Positions 25,503 through 34,411 of a stretch of 64,000 nt of DNA are shown in pieces (position 1 is the stretch's first letter; each line of letters opens with the position of its first letter). The stretch covers positions 186,001-250,000 of the forward strand of contig NZ_FQWC01000004.1 of assembly GCF_900129555.1 (NCBI RefSeq), written 5' to 3'. The translations under genes and the position numbers were made by a program. This DNA comes from Flavobacterium defluvii (GTDB lineage: Bacteria; Bacteroidota; Bacteroidia; Flavobacteriales; Flavobacteriaceae). The notes under the pieces were generated by a model. That model saw only the letters and a program-made list of their open reading frames with translations. It was not told the DNA's origin and searched no databases.

Positions 25503-26204
25503 ATGAAAATTGCGCTTTTAGGATACGGAAAAATGGGTAAAGTAATCGAACGAATTGCTTTAGAAAGAGGTCATGAGATTGTTTTAAAAAAAGATGAATT
25601 TAATACTTATGACGGACTTTCTTCTGCAGATGTTGCGATTGACTTTAGCGTTCCGTCTGCGGCAGTTAGCAATATCTCTGCATCTTTTAATGCTAATGTA
25701 CCTGTTGTTTCAGGCACGACCGGCTGGCTTGAACATTATGATGAAATGATTGCGCTTTGCAATGAGAAAAAAGGAGGTTTTATCTCTAGTTCAAATTTTA
25801 GCTTGGGAGTAAATATTTTCTTTGGATTAAATGAATATTTAGCCAAAATTATGAGCCAATTTGATTCGTATAAAGTATCTATGGAAGAAATTCATCATAT
25901 CCATAAACTTGATGCTCCAAGCGGCACGGCAATTTCTCTGGCTCAAGGCGTTATTCAAAACAGTAATTATTCTAACTGGACTTTAGAAGAAGCAAAAAAT
26001 AACGAAATTCATATTGAAGCTAAAAGAATTGGAGAAGTTCCGGGAACACACACGGTAAATTACGATTCAGCAATTGACAGTATCGAAATAAAACATACTG
26101 CTCACAATCGCGAAGGATTTGCTCTTGGCGCGGTTATCGCTGCGGAATGGCTTGCAGGAAAGCAGGGAATTTTTACAATGAAAGATGTATTAAACTTACA
26201 ATAA
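25503..26204 (+). CDS. dapB: 4-hydroxy-tetrahydrodipicolinate reductase
   Basis: The 233-residue enzyme has the NAD(P)-binding start MKIALLGYGKMGKVIERIA, VVSGTTGWLEH, and the catalytic block EIHHIHKLDAPSGTA with the His-His and Lys of DapB. It reduces the dihydrodipicolinate precursor in lysine and diaminopimelate synthesis, feeding peptidoglycan. Its place between partition genes and lepB is a usual arrangement in flavobacteria. Length fits the short bacteroidetal form. Confidence 0.96.
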   Translation: MKIALLGYGKMGKVIERIALERGHEIVLKKDEFNTYDGLSSADVAIDFSVPSAAVSNISASFNANVPVVSGTTGWLEHYDEMIALCNEKKGGFISSSNFSLGVNIFFGLNEYLAKIMSQFDSYKVSMEEIHHIHKLDAPSGTAISLAQGVIQNSNYSNWTLEEAKNNEIHIEAKRIGEVPGTHTVNYDSAIDSIEIKHTAHNREGFALGAVIAAEWLAGKQGIFTMKDVLNLQ

Positions 26205-26260
26205 ACAGAATATCATTTTGAATTACATAATTCAAAATTTGAAACTTAAAATACAATATT

Positions 26261-27814
26261 ATGACACTTTACTCTTGGTTCGTATTTTTCTTAGCTGTTC
26301 AAATCATTCATTTTGTTGGTACATGGAAATTGTACCAGGCAGCAGGAAGAAAAAGCTGGGAAGCAGCAATTCCTGTTTATAATTCGATTGTTTTAATGAA
26401 AATTATCAGCCGCCCTACCTGGTGGACTTTATTACTTTTCATACCAATCATCAACTTGATTATGTTTCCTGTAGTATGGGTTGAAACTCTTAGAACATTT
26501 GGCAAAAAATCAACTTTAGATACAATTTTAGGGATTTTTACTCTCGGTTTTTACATCTATTATGTAAACTATACACAAAAATTAGAATACAATAAAGACC
26601 GAAAATTAACTCCTGAAAATAAAACTGCAGATACTGTAAGTTCATTACTTTTTGCTATTATCGTAGCAACTTTAGTACATACTTATGTAATTCAGCCTTA
26701 TACAATCCCTACTTCTTCATTAGAAAAATCTTTATTAATTGGAGATTTCTTGTTTGTAAGTAAAGTAAATTATGGCCCTAGAGTTCCTATGACAACTGTA
26801 GCGCTGCCAATGGTTCACGACTCAATTCCGTTAACAAAAAGAAAATCATATTTAAGCTGGCCGCAATTACCATATTTTAGACTTCCGGCTTTTGAACAAA
26901 TAAAAAGAAATGATATTGTTGTATTTAACTGGCCTGTAGATACAGTACATTATTTTTATGAGCCAAAAGGAAGACCCGGAGTTATAAAACCAATCGACAA
27001 GAAATCAAACTACGTAAAAAGATGCGTTGGTATTCCTGGAGATAGTTTATCAATTAAAGATGGCTTTGTTTTCATCAACGGAAAAAAATTAATTTTACCT
27101 GAAAGAGCAAAACCTCAATATTCTTATTCTGTCGCTTTAGACGGAAAAACTTCTATTGATTTTGAATCTTTATTCAAAGAATTAGATATTACTGATCCTG
27201 CAGGTTTTAGAAGTGAAAAAAGAGACACGCTTTATTTTAGGGCTTTAACAGAAGCTGGAGCTGAACGACTAAAAAATACTCCTGGCGTTACTGCTGTAAA
27301 AAGAGAAATCGATCACGGCAACGACAATGCTATTTTCCCGCATATTAACAAATGGAATCAGGATAATTTCGGGCCAATTTACATTCCGCAAGCTGGAAAA
27401 ACTGTTGCGCTGACAAATACATCTTTGCCTTTCTATAAAGAAATCATTACCAATTACGAAGGAAACACTTTAGAATTAAAAGGTTCTAAGTTTATCATAA
27501 ACGGTAAAGAAACTAATACTTATACCTTTAAACAAAACTACTATTGGATGATGGGAGACAACCGTCATAACTCTGAAGACAGTCGTTATTGGGGTTATGT
27601 TCCGGAGAATCATATCGTAGGAAAACCAGTTTTCATTTGGATGAGCTGGGATACAAACGGAAAAGGTATCAACAAAATTCGCTGGAGCAGGGTTTTCACA
27701 ACTGTTGACGGTGAAGGACAGCCGCAATCTTATTTCAAATATTTCCTAATTGTTCTTGCTCTTTACTTTGTTGGAGAATTCTTCTGGAGAAAAAGAAAAC
27801 AGAATAAAGCATAA
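26261..27814 (+). CDS. lepB: Signal peptidase I with N-terminal DUF5684-like membrane domain
   Basis: The 517-residue protein begins with a DUF5684-type membrane unit (about 1-105, YQAAGRKSWEAAIPVYNSIV and WWTLLLFIPIINLI). A membrane anchor leads to the S26 peptidase: catalytic Ser in IPTSSLEKSLLIGDFL (about 150), catalytic Lys box NYVKRCVGIPGDSL (about 250), a long insertion, then WMMGDNRHNSEDSRYWG (about 430) and a C-terminal membrane helix. It removes signal peptides at the outer face of the inner membrane. The long insertion and extra domain are usual in Bacteroidota, not a defect. Confidence 0.95.
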   Translation: MTLYSWFVFFLAVQIIHFVGTWKLYQAAGRKSWEAAIPVYNSIVLMKIISRPTWWTLLLFIPIINLIMFPVVWVETLRTFGKKSTLDTILGIFTLGFYIYYVNYTQKLEYNKDRKLTPENKTADTVSSLLFAIIVATLVHTYVIQPYTIPTSSLEKSLLIGDFLFVSKVNYGPRVPMTTVALPMVHDSIPLTKRKSYLSWPQLPYFRLPAFEQIKRNDIVVFNWPVDTVHYFYEPKGRPGVIKPIDKKSNYVKRCVGIPGDSLSIKDGFVFINGKKLILPERAKPQYSYSVALDGKTSIDFESLFKELDITDPAGFRSEKRDTLYFRALTEAGAERLKNTPGVTAVKREIDHGNDNAIFPHINKWNQDNFGPIYIPQAGKTVALTNTSLPFYKEIITNYEGNTLELKGSKFIINGKETNTYTFKQNYYWMMGDNRHNSEDSRYWGYVPENHIVGKPVFIWMSWDTNGKGINKIRWSRVFTTVDGEGQPQSYFKYFLIVLALYFVGEFFWRKRKQNKA

Positions 27815-27837
27815 TTAAAAAAAAGTTATTTTTGTCT

Positions 27838-27886
27838 CAGGTTTCAAGTTTCAGGTTTTGCAAAAAAACTTGAAACTTGAAACCTG
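27838..27886. repeat. Inverted repeat, TTTCAGGTTTCAAGTTTCA family
   Basis: CAGGTTTCAAGTTTCAGG (27838-27855) pairs with TGAAACTTGAAACCTG (27871-27886) over 16 bp. It lies between lepB and the WbqC gene. The same phrase occurs at 18276 and 61991. Confidence 0.75.
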
Positions 27887-27911
27887 AAACTTTTAAATAA
27901 AAATATACATC

Positions 27912-28526
27912 ATGAATTCCTTATTACTTCCTACTTATTTTCCATCAATCAGCCACTTTGCAGTTATGGCTCAATCTGAAAATATAACTTTTGAAATGGA
28001 AGATAATTTTCAAAAACAGACTAATAGAAACAGAACTTATATCTATAGTCCAAACGGAATTCAGTTATTAAATATTCCTGTTAAACATTCAAAAACAGCA
28101 CATCAAAAGACAAAAGATATTTTGATAGAAAATGAATTTGACTGGCAGAAACAGCATTTTAAATCATTAGAAGCCGCTTACAGAAGTTCTCCTTTCTTCG
28201 AATATTTTGAAGATGATATTGTTCCAATTTTCGAAAAGAAACACTCATTTTTAATCGATCTTAATTTTGAAGTTTTAGACACAGTAACAAAGTGTTTAAG
28301 AATGAAATTAGAATTCGGAAAAACTGCTGAATATTTTCATGAAGTAGAAAATATTTCAGATTTTAGATATTTGGCAAACGGTAAAAAAGACCAAAATTCA
28401 TTCGAAAAATACACTCAGGTTTTTGACGATAAACATGGTTTTATAAACAACTTAAGTGTTTTGGATTTACTTTTTAATGAAGGGAAATTTGCAATGGATT
28501 ATTTAAAAACTCAAAAAGTAATCTAA
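27912..28526 (+). CDS. WbqC-family protein
   Basis: The 204-residue cytoplasmic protein begins MNSLLLPTYFPSISHFAVM and has NRTYIYSPNGIQLLNIPV and HFKSLEAAYRSSPFFEYFE, the conserved core of WbqC-like proteins. Family members are linked to O-antigen or sugar-nucleotide-dependent modification, but the exact reaction is not established. It ends the plus-strand parA-lepB series. Its stop overlaps the last codons of the convergent EEP-family gene by 4 bp, leaving no room for a terminator. Confidence 0.85.
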   Translation: MNSLLLPTYFPSISHFAVMAQSENITFEMEDNFQKQTNRNRTYIYSPNGIQLLNIPVKHSKTAHQKTKDILIENEFDWQKQHFKSLEAAYRSSPFFEYFEDDIVPIFEKKHSFLIDLNFEVLDTVTKCLRMKLEFGKTAEYFHEVENISDFRYLANGKKDQNSFEKYTQVFDDKHGFINNLSVLDLLFNEGKFAMDYLKTQKVI

Positions 28527-29575
28527 AATTGATCGATCGAAAGTCTGGTCATAATTGGATAATGATCTGAATTTTCGAAATCAGAAAAGCTTTCAAACTG
28601 CTTTACTTTCATTTTAGTATCGGTAAAAATATAATCGATTCGGGCTGGATAATACTTAAACTTATACGTTGCACCAAAGCCTTCACCAGCTTCTTCAAAA
28701 GCGTCTTTAAGTTTTCCTTTAATATTACGGTAAACGTATGAAAACGGACTGTTATTCATGTCTCCGCAAATAATAATTGGGTATTTGCACTTTTTTATGT
28801 GCTCTTTAAAAATTTCAGCCTGTTCTTGCTGCTGCGTAAATCCTTTGCTGATTCTCGTATAAATACGCTGGGATTTCTTCTGATTAACTTTATCAATATC
28901 GTCTGAAATTTCACTTACATCTGGAGATATTTTAATTGACTGCAAATGCATATTATAAACACGAATCACATCTTTTCCTCTTTTAATATCAGCATAAACA
29001 ACATTATTATCTGATTTAGGAAAAACAATATTTCCTTCGTCGATAATAGGAAATTTAGAAAAAATAGCCTGGCCCGTTTTTATCTGTTTCCCATCAATAA
29101 AGATATAGCGATGTGGATACACTTTTAAATCAATATGGGCAGAGTTAGAATATTCCTGAATACATAAAATATCCGGATCTTTTTCGTCGATAAAAGTTTT
29201 TATATTTTCTGGAATATCATCCCGATCAAGCCATTTAAACACATTAAAAAGACGTACATTGTAACTCATTATCGAGAAATCTTTTTCGTCTTTAATATAT
29301 TCTTTAGCAGAGAACTTGTAAAACTTACTTATAAAAGTTATTCCGGTTAGCAAAACCAAACCAGACAAAATAAGGCGTTTTTTAAACTGAATTGCCCAGT
29401 AAACGAAGAACAATCCATTAGCAACAAAAAATGCCGGCATAAACAGCGTAAGCACCGATAAAAGGGGAAAACTTTTAGGTGCTAAAAAAGGTAAAATATA
29501 GACGCTGAATGTAAGCACAGTCAGTACTATATTCAAAAAGAACATTATTTTATTAAACCACGAAAGGTTTTTCAT
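28523..29575 (-). CDS. Endonuclease/exonuclease/phosphatase-family membrane protein
   Basis: The 350-residue protein has three hydrophobic segments in residues 8-90 (KIMFFLNIVLTVLTFSVYIL and on). An EEP hydrolase domain follows with FSIMSYNVRLFNVF, DILCIQEY, VYNMHLQSI, ICGDMNNSPFS and the catalytic SDHYPI. Such membrane-anchored EEP proteins may cleave nucleic acids or phospholipids; substrate unknown. It is the last gene of a run with mutL and two rhomboid genes, 16 bp after the nearest. It overlaps the WbqC gene at the 3' end. Confidence 0.88.
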   Translation of the reverse strand: MKNLSWFNKIMFFLNIVLTVLTFSVYILPFLAPKSFPLLSVLTLFMPAFFVANGLFFVYWAIQFKKRLILSGLVLLTGITFISKFYKFSAKEYIKDEKDFSIMSYNVRLFNVFKWLDRDDIPENIKTFIDEKDPDILCIQEYSNSAHIDLKVYPHRYIFIDGKQIKTGQAIFSKFPIIDEGNIVFPKSDNNVVYADIKRGKDVIRVYNMHLQSIKISPDVSEISDDIDKVNQKKSQRIYTRISKGFTQQQEQAEIFKEHIKKCKYPIIICGDMNNSPFSYVYRNIKGKLKDAFEEAGEGFGATYKFKYYPARIDYIFTDTKMKVKQFESFSDFENSDHYPIMTRLSIDQF

Positions 29576-29591
29576 ATTTTTTGGCTAAGGA

Positions 29592-30455
29592 TTATTTTCC
29601 AGCTTTAAATAAAAACTCTTTTTCTTCTTTTGTCAGACAATCATAACCAGACTGGCTGATTTTATCTAAAATCTCATCAATTTGCTGCTGCGTTTTGTCT
29701 TTTGTAACAATTCTTGATGTAGCTTTTTCGGTAGGTTTTTTATAATTCTTATGAACGGTTTTAAATGGGGTCGTTGGGGATTTTCTAAAAAGATTGGCGA
29801 AGAAATCTAATGTTCTGGAAACAATATGGCTTAGATCTGTTCCGTTTTGGAGCAATTTTATGTAAACAAATCCAAAGAAAGCTCCGGCAAGATGCGAAAT
29901 ATGTCCGCCCATATTATCTAGACGAAATTGCATTAAATCTAAAATTAAAATTACCCCTGTAATGTGCCAAAGTTTAACATTTCCAAAAAGAAACAACCGA
30001 ACATTCATTAAAGGCTGATAGGTCGTTGCCGCAACCAAAATTGCCATTATTGCAGCCGAAGCTCCAACTATAGAAGCCGACGTTCCTAAAACATAGAAAC
30101 TCAGCGCAAATACAATTCCTGAAAAAATGGCACCTAAAAGATATAATCCTAAATATTGTTTTTGTGTAAAGAAGGTTAAAAATAAATTACTTGCAAAGTT
30201 TAAAACCATCATATTAAATAACAGATGCAAAAATCCGAAATGGAAAAATGCATATGTTAAAAACGTCCACGGTTTAAACATAAAAACCTGAGGATCTGAA
30301 GACAAAGCCAGCCAGCCCGGATAATCAAAACCTCCTCCTGAATAATTATAGAAAAAAATCAGCGAAATAAGAAAACAAGCGATATTCCAATAAATAACCT
30401 GCATGGCAATGCCGCCTAATTTATATTGAAGTTTTAAATCGTCAAGAATGTTCAT
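29592..30455 (-). CDS. Rhomboid intramembrane protease with C-terminal extension
   Basis: The 287-residue protein has six membrane helices with HFGFLHLLFNM, the serine motif IVGASAAIMAIL (GxSx, catalytic Ser) and the HISHLAGAFFGF histidine motif of rhomboid proteases. The C-terminal 90 residues are basic and soluble, ending QQQIDEILDKISQSGYDCL, TKEEKEFLFKAG, like the small DUF6576 tail found on flavobacterial rhomboids. It would cleave single-pass membrane proteins in the lipid bilayer. It follows another rhomboid gene by 45 bp in the mutL unit. Confidence 0.92.
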   Translation of the reverse strand: MNILDDLKLQYKLGGIAMQVIYWNIACFLISLIFFYNYSGGGFDYPGWLALSSDPQVFMFKPWTFLTYAFFHFGFLHLLFNMMVLNFASNLFLTFFTQKQYLGLYLLGAIFSGIVFALSFYVLGTSASIVGASAAIMAILVAATTYQPLMNVRLFLFGNVKLWHITGVILILDLMQFRLDNMGGHISHLAGAFFGFVYIKLLQNGTDLSHIVSRTLDFFANLFRKSPTTPFKTVHKNYKKPTEKATSRIVTKDKTQQQIDEILDKISQSGYDCLTKEEKEFLFKAGK

Positions 30456-30500
30456 AAAGTCTTCTTTTGGTTCTTAAATTTAATTAATTAAAGTTAAAAA

Positions 30501-31298
30501 TTAATTCCATCGATTGTTGTTAAACTGATTTTTTTTCCAATATAACATCATTAAAAAACCAGCAACAGCACCACCAATATGTGCAAAGTGAGCAATTCCT
30601 GTTCCGCCGCTGCCAAACAAAGAACTTCCTTTTAAACCTAAAAACAAATCTATTGCCAGAAGTCCTGGAACAAAATACTTTGCTTTAATTGGAACCGGAA
30701 TGAACAATAAAGCAAGCTGTGCATTAGGAAACATAAAAGCAAAAGCCGTAAGCAAACCGTAAATAGCTCCAGAAGCTCCTAATACACGAGACTGTACAAT
30801 TGCGGCAGCCTGTCCTAAAACATTAAATTGTTCCTGAGTACAATGTGCATTTTTTAGAATAGCAGCAACTTCACCTTGTATAATTTCTCCAGATTCATAT
30901 CTTGTATTCAAAATTAAATGTAAATCAGCTTTAGACAAATTTAAACCAGATACAGAATCAAGAAGCGAATGTAATTGCAAATAATTTATTCCGGTATGAA
31001 GTAAAGCCGCCCCAAGTCCGCAGGAAATATAGAAAAACAAGAATTTTTTGCCTCCCCAAAAATGCTCTAATGCAGATCCAAAGCTATATAATGCAAACAT
31101 ATTGAATAAAATATGCGCAAAATTTGGCCATGGCGCATGCATAAACATATGCGTAAAAATCTGCCATATCCTGAAATCATTGCTTTCCGGATAAAACAAT
31201 GAAAAATATTCGTAGGAAATCGGCACCATTTGAGCACCAATAAAAAATATAATATTAATAATTAGCAGTTGTTTAACTACTGGAGTTATATTCATCAT
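30501..31298 (-). CDS. Rhomboid intramembrane protease
   Basis: The 265-residue six-helix protein has APWPNFAHILFNMFALYSFG, the catalytic VLGASGAIYGLLTAF (Ser in GASGA) and FAHIGGAVAGFLMMLYWKK (catalytic His). Between helices 2 and 3 it has an extra 60-residue loop (about 110-170) that is absent from GlpG and from its paralogue next door. Its ATG overlaps the mutL stop by 4 bp, so it is translationally coupled to mutL. Substrate unknown. Confidence 0.93.
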   Translation of the reverse strand: MMNITPVVKQLLIINIIFFIGAQMVPISYEYFSLFYPESNDFRIWQIFTHMFMHAPWPNFAHILFNMFALYSFGSALEHFWGGKKFLFFYISCGLGAALLHTGINYLQLHSLLDSVSGLNLSKADLHLILNTRYESGEIIQGEVAAILKNAHCTQEQFNVLGQAAAIVQSRVLGASGAIYGLLTAFAFMFPNAQLALLFIPVPIKAKYFVPGLLAIDLFLGLKGSSLFGSGGTGIAHFAHIGGAVAGFLMMLYWKKNQFNNNRWN

Positions 31299-33211
31299 AA
31301 GGCAAATTTTTTATCTATATCTTCCACCCGCATGGTAATGAAAGTAGGTTTTTGAAAAGGTGAAATATTTGGATCTTTACAGGCAAACAAACCGTTTACC
31401 AAATTATCTTGTTCTTTTTCGGTTAAATAAGATCCGGTTTTAACCGCTAAACTTTTTGCCATCGATTTGGCAATGGTATCGTTTTGGCTGTAACTATTGG
31501 CAGGAATTCCGTCTTGTAAATCGCTTAATAACTGTTCGATTACAATAGAAACTTCACTTTCGGTAATATTTACCGGAATTCCGGAAATTACAATATGATC
31601 TGATTTTGCTTCTTCAAAAACAAATCCCGTTGTTTCTAATGAAGGTTTTAATTCTTCAATTAATTTCATCTCTGAAGAAGAATAAAACAAATCGAGCGGA
31701 AAAAGCAATTGCTGGCTCGAAGCCTGATTAACCGTCATATTAAGCAAAAATTGTTCGTATAAAATACGCTGGTGTGCTCGCTGCTGGTCAACGATTATCA
31801 TCCCGGATTTAATTGGCGAAACAATATATTTTTTATGTATTTGATAGGTTTTCTGACTTGCCTGCTCTACTTCATCATCATTAAACAATGACGATGTTAC
31901 TTCTTCATTTTCAAAGGCAAAAGGAAAACTTTCAACACTTTCAGGATTTTCGGTATCCAAACCAACATATAAACTTTCCCAGCTTGCTGTTGGTTCTACT
32001 CTTTTTGAATAACCGGAATATGAAGAACCCGATGATGATGAACCTGAACTATAACTTCCGGAACCTGATCCCGATTTTGTATAATGCTGATTGGTTTTAT
32101 CATCTGTAAAGGGGTTAAATGTTCCGTCTACTTGAATTGTAGGAATCTCCGCTTCTACATCTTTATAATGATATGGCGTATCTAAATTAGCATCACGGTC
32201 AAAATCTAAAACCGGAGCCACATTAAACTGACCTAAACTATGTTTTATAGAAGCTCTTAAAATTGCATATAGAGCTTGTTCGTCATCAAACTTAATTTCT
32301 GTTTTTGTCGGATGAATATTGATATCGATTGTATTTGGCGGGACCTGCAGATATAAAAAATAACTTGGCTGACAACCATCTTTTAAAAGTCCTTCATAAG
32401 CAGCCATAACTGCATGATGCAGATAACCGCTTTTAATGAAACGATCGTTTACAAAAAAGAATTGCTCTCCCCTGTTTTTTTTGGCAAATTCGGGTTTGCA
32501 TACAAATCCCTGAACATTTATAATTTCTGTATCTTCATTTACAGGAACTAACTTTTCATTGGTTTTGCCCGACATAATCCCAACAATTCGCTGACGATAT
32601 CCCGAGGACGGAAGATTATACAATTCGCTTCCGTTATGATAAAAACTAAAATGAATATTGGGATGTGCCAGTGCTACACGCTGAAATTCGTCCATTACAT
32701 GGCGAAATTCGACCGTATCTGATTTTAAGAAATTACGACGTGCCGGAATATTAAAAAACAAGTTTTTAACTGCAAATGAAGTTCCTTTTGGTAAAACCGC
32801 TACTTCCTGTGATACAAATTTACTTCCTTCAATAATAATATGCGTTCCCAGTTCGTCCTGCTCTTGTTTTGTTTTCATTTCCATGTGTGCAATTGCAGCG
32901 ATAGAAGCCAGAGCTTCTCCACGAAAACCTTTTGTAGCAAGAGAAAATAAATCTTCGGCCTGACGGATTTTTGAAGTGGCATGACGTTCAAAACATAAGC
33001 GTGCATCGGTAACCGTCATTCCAACACCATTATCAATAACCTGAACTAATGATTTGCCGGCATCTTTTATAATCAATTTAATATCAGTTGCTTTTGCATC
33101 AACAGCATTTTCTAACAATTCTTTTACAACAGAAGCTGGTCTTTGAACCACTTCTCCTGCAGCAATTTGGTTAGCAACGTGATCAGGAAGTAATTGAATA
33201 ATACTCGACAT
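31295..33211 (-). CDS. mutL: DNA mismatch repair protein MutL
   Basis: The 638-residue protein has the GHKL ATPase N-terminus: IIQLLPDHVANQIAAGEVV, KELLENAVDA, QVIDNGVGM, ATSKI and FRGEALASIAAI. Next come a serine/glycine-rich linker (about 375-410, SGSGSGSYSSGSSSSGSSYS) and the C-terminal dimerisation domain with QQRAHQRILYEQF. The endonuclease motif DQHAxxERxxYE appears here as DQQRAHQRILYEQ, so the metal-binding Glu is not standard. MutL couples MutS mismatch recognition to downstream repair. It is the first gene of the unit; a TAAATTTG and a TATTTTTG box lie close upstream on the minus strand. Confidence 0.96.
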   Translation of the reverse strand: MSSIIQLLPDHVANQIAAGEVVQRPASVVKELLENAVDAKATDIKLIIKDAGKSLVQVIDNGVGMTVTDARLCFERHATSKIRQAEDLFSLATKGFRGEALASIAAIAHMEMKTKQEQDELGTHIIIEGSKFVSQEVAVLPKGTSFAVKNLFFNIPARRNFLKSDTVEFRHVMDEFQRVALAHPNIHFSFYHNGSELYNLPSSGYRQRIVGIMSGKTNEKLVPVNEDTEIINVQGFVCKPEFAKKNRGEQFFFVNDRFIKSGYLHHAVMAAYEGLLKDGCQPSYFLYLQVPPNTIDINIHPTKTEIKFDDEQALYAILRASIKHSLGQFNVAPVLDFDRDANLDTPYHYKDVEAEIPTIQVDGTFNPFTDDKTNQHYTKSGSGSGSYSSGSSSSGSSYSGYSKRVEPTASWESLYVGLDTENPESVESFPFAFENEEVTSSLFNDDEVEQASQKTYQIHKKYIVSPIKSGMIIVDQQRAHQRILYEQFLLNMTVNQASSQQLLFPLDLFYSSSEMKLIEELKPSLETTGFVFEEAKSDHIVISGIPVNITESEVSIVIEQLLSDLQDGIPANSYSQNDTIAKSMAKSLAVKTGSYLTEKEQDNLVNGLFACKDPNISPFQKPTFITMRVEDIDKKFAL

Positions 33212-33318
33212 TAAGCAAAAATAGTTTTAAAGTTTAAGGTTTAAATTAGAAACCAAGAAGCACAAATTTAGTGAATTTCTCTTGGGTTTTTGAATATCGT
33301 CAATCATAAAAAAAACAA

Positions 33319-33352
33319 AAAACCTATACTATTATGACACAGTATAGGTTTT
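33319..33352 (-). terminator. Terminator of the TPR-ribH unit
   Basis: AAAACCTATACT and AGTATAGGTTTT form a 12-bp stem with a 10-nt loop, 23 bp after the stop at 33375 and upstream of mutL. Confidence 0.8.
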
Positions 33353-33374
33353 AATATTTTTAAAACAAATGTGT

Positions 33375-33752
33375 TTATTCTGTAATATAAAAGTGATTAC
33401 CAAGTATATCTTTTAATCCGGCCAAAACCAACCAGATAAAGGTTGCAAAAAGCAATATTCCATATCCTGGTTTTAAACGACCAAGAGTCATATAGACAAG
33501 AAAGAGAGCAAATATGAATGAACTTACGCCAACTAAAAAAAGAAAAAATCTATTAGAGTCTTGTTCTCTAAATTCATTGATCGCAATTATTACCATACAA
33601 ACTCCATAAATCCACATAAATATACTTATTGGAGAATCTGAAGACTCAGGATAACGTTCTAAGGTATTAAAAGAACTCCAAAAAATAAAAATGCTTAACA
33701 GGATTCTGGAAATTGCCCAAAAGACTCTTGTTTTACAGAAAAACTCATCCAT
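33375..33752 (-). CDS. Small four-helix membrane protein, unknown
   Basis: The 125-residue protein has four predicted membrane segments (near FWAISRILLSIFIFWSSF, FMWIYGVCMVIIAINEF, FFLFLVGVSSFIFALFLVYM and YGILLFATFIWLVLAGL). I do not recognise a family. It starts 6 bp after the ribH stop on the minus strand and ends at a terminator, so it is co-transcribed with ribH. Co-transcription does not by itself indicate a role in riboflavin synthesis. Confidence 0.75.
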   Translation of the reverse strand: MDEFFCKTRVFWAISRILLSIFIFWSSFNTLERYPESSDSPISIFMWIYGVCMVIIAINEFREQDSNRFFLFLVGVSSFIFALFLVYMTLGRLKPGYGILLFATFIWLVLAGLKDILGNHFYITE

Positions 33753-33758
33753 AAATAC

Positions 33759-34331
33759 TTATTCGTTCTCGATTTTTATTGGGGTTTCCTCTATTTGAAG
33801 TGCACCTGAAGACAATAAAGGCTGATTAAAAGGATGTGAAATAGATGCCTGCTGACGAATATAAGCCATTTTTATGGCAGCAATTGCAGCTTCGGTTCCT
33901 TTGTTTCCGTGAGCACCACCGCTTCTGTCAATTGACTGCTGCATATTATTATCTGTTAAAACGCAGAAAATAACCGGAATATCAGTTTGAACATTCAAAT
34001 CTTTAATTCCTTGTGTAACGCCTTCGCATACAAAATCAAAATGTTTGGTTTCTCCCTGAATTACGCATCCAATTACAATAACCGCATCGACGTTTTGTGT
34101 TTGGAGCATTTTTTTTGCGCCGTAAATTAATTCGAAACTTCCCGGAACATTCCAGCGAATGATTTGCTGTGCAGGAACATCACAATCAATTAAGGCTTCA
34201 AAAGCGCCATTGTAAAGTCCTTCTGTTATAACATCGTTCCACTCAGAAACAACAATCCCAAATCGAAAGTCTTTCGCATTTGGGATTGTGTTTTTATCGT
34301 ATTCTGATAAATTTTTATTTTCAGTAGCCAT
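33759..34331 (-). CDS. ribH: 6,7-dimethyl-8-ribityllumazine synthase
   Basis: The 190-residue enzyme has FGIVVSEWNDVITEGLYNGA, RWNVPGSFELIYGAKKM, VIGCVIQGETKHFDFVCEGV (substrate and catalytic His region) and SGGAHGNKGTEAA. It condenses the ribityl-aminouracil with 3,4-dihydroxybutanone phosphate, the penultimate step of riboflavin synthesis. N- and C-terminal extensions (about 20 and 15 residues) exceed the minimal family length but are common in flavobacteria. It is between the TPR gene (80 bp) and a small membrane protein gene (6 bp). Confidence 0.96.
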   Translation of the reverse strand: MATENKNLSEYDKNTIPNAKDFRFGIVVSEWNDVITEGLYNGAFEALIDCDVPAQQIIRWNVPGSFELIYGAKKMLQTQNVDAVIVIGCVIQGETKHFDFVCEGVTQGIKDLNVQTDIPVIFCVLTDNNMQQSIDRSGGAHGNKGTEAAIAAIKMAYIRQQASISHPFNQPLLSSGALQIEETPIKIENE

Positions 34332-34411
34332 CTTTAATATTTTAGATATTGATTTTAGAATTTAGATTCTTAAATACAAATCTACAATCTTAAATCTAAA
34401 GTCTAAAATTT

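Noticed and set aside
28523..28526. Overlap of WbqC and EEP genes as evidence of a frameshift or annotation error
   Set aside because: Both proteins have full family length and normal C-termini; a 4-bp convergent overlap is plausible.
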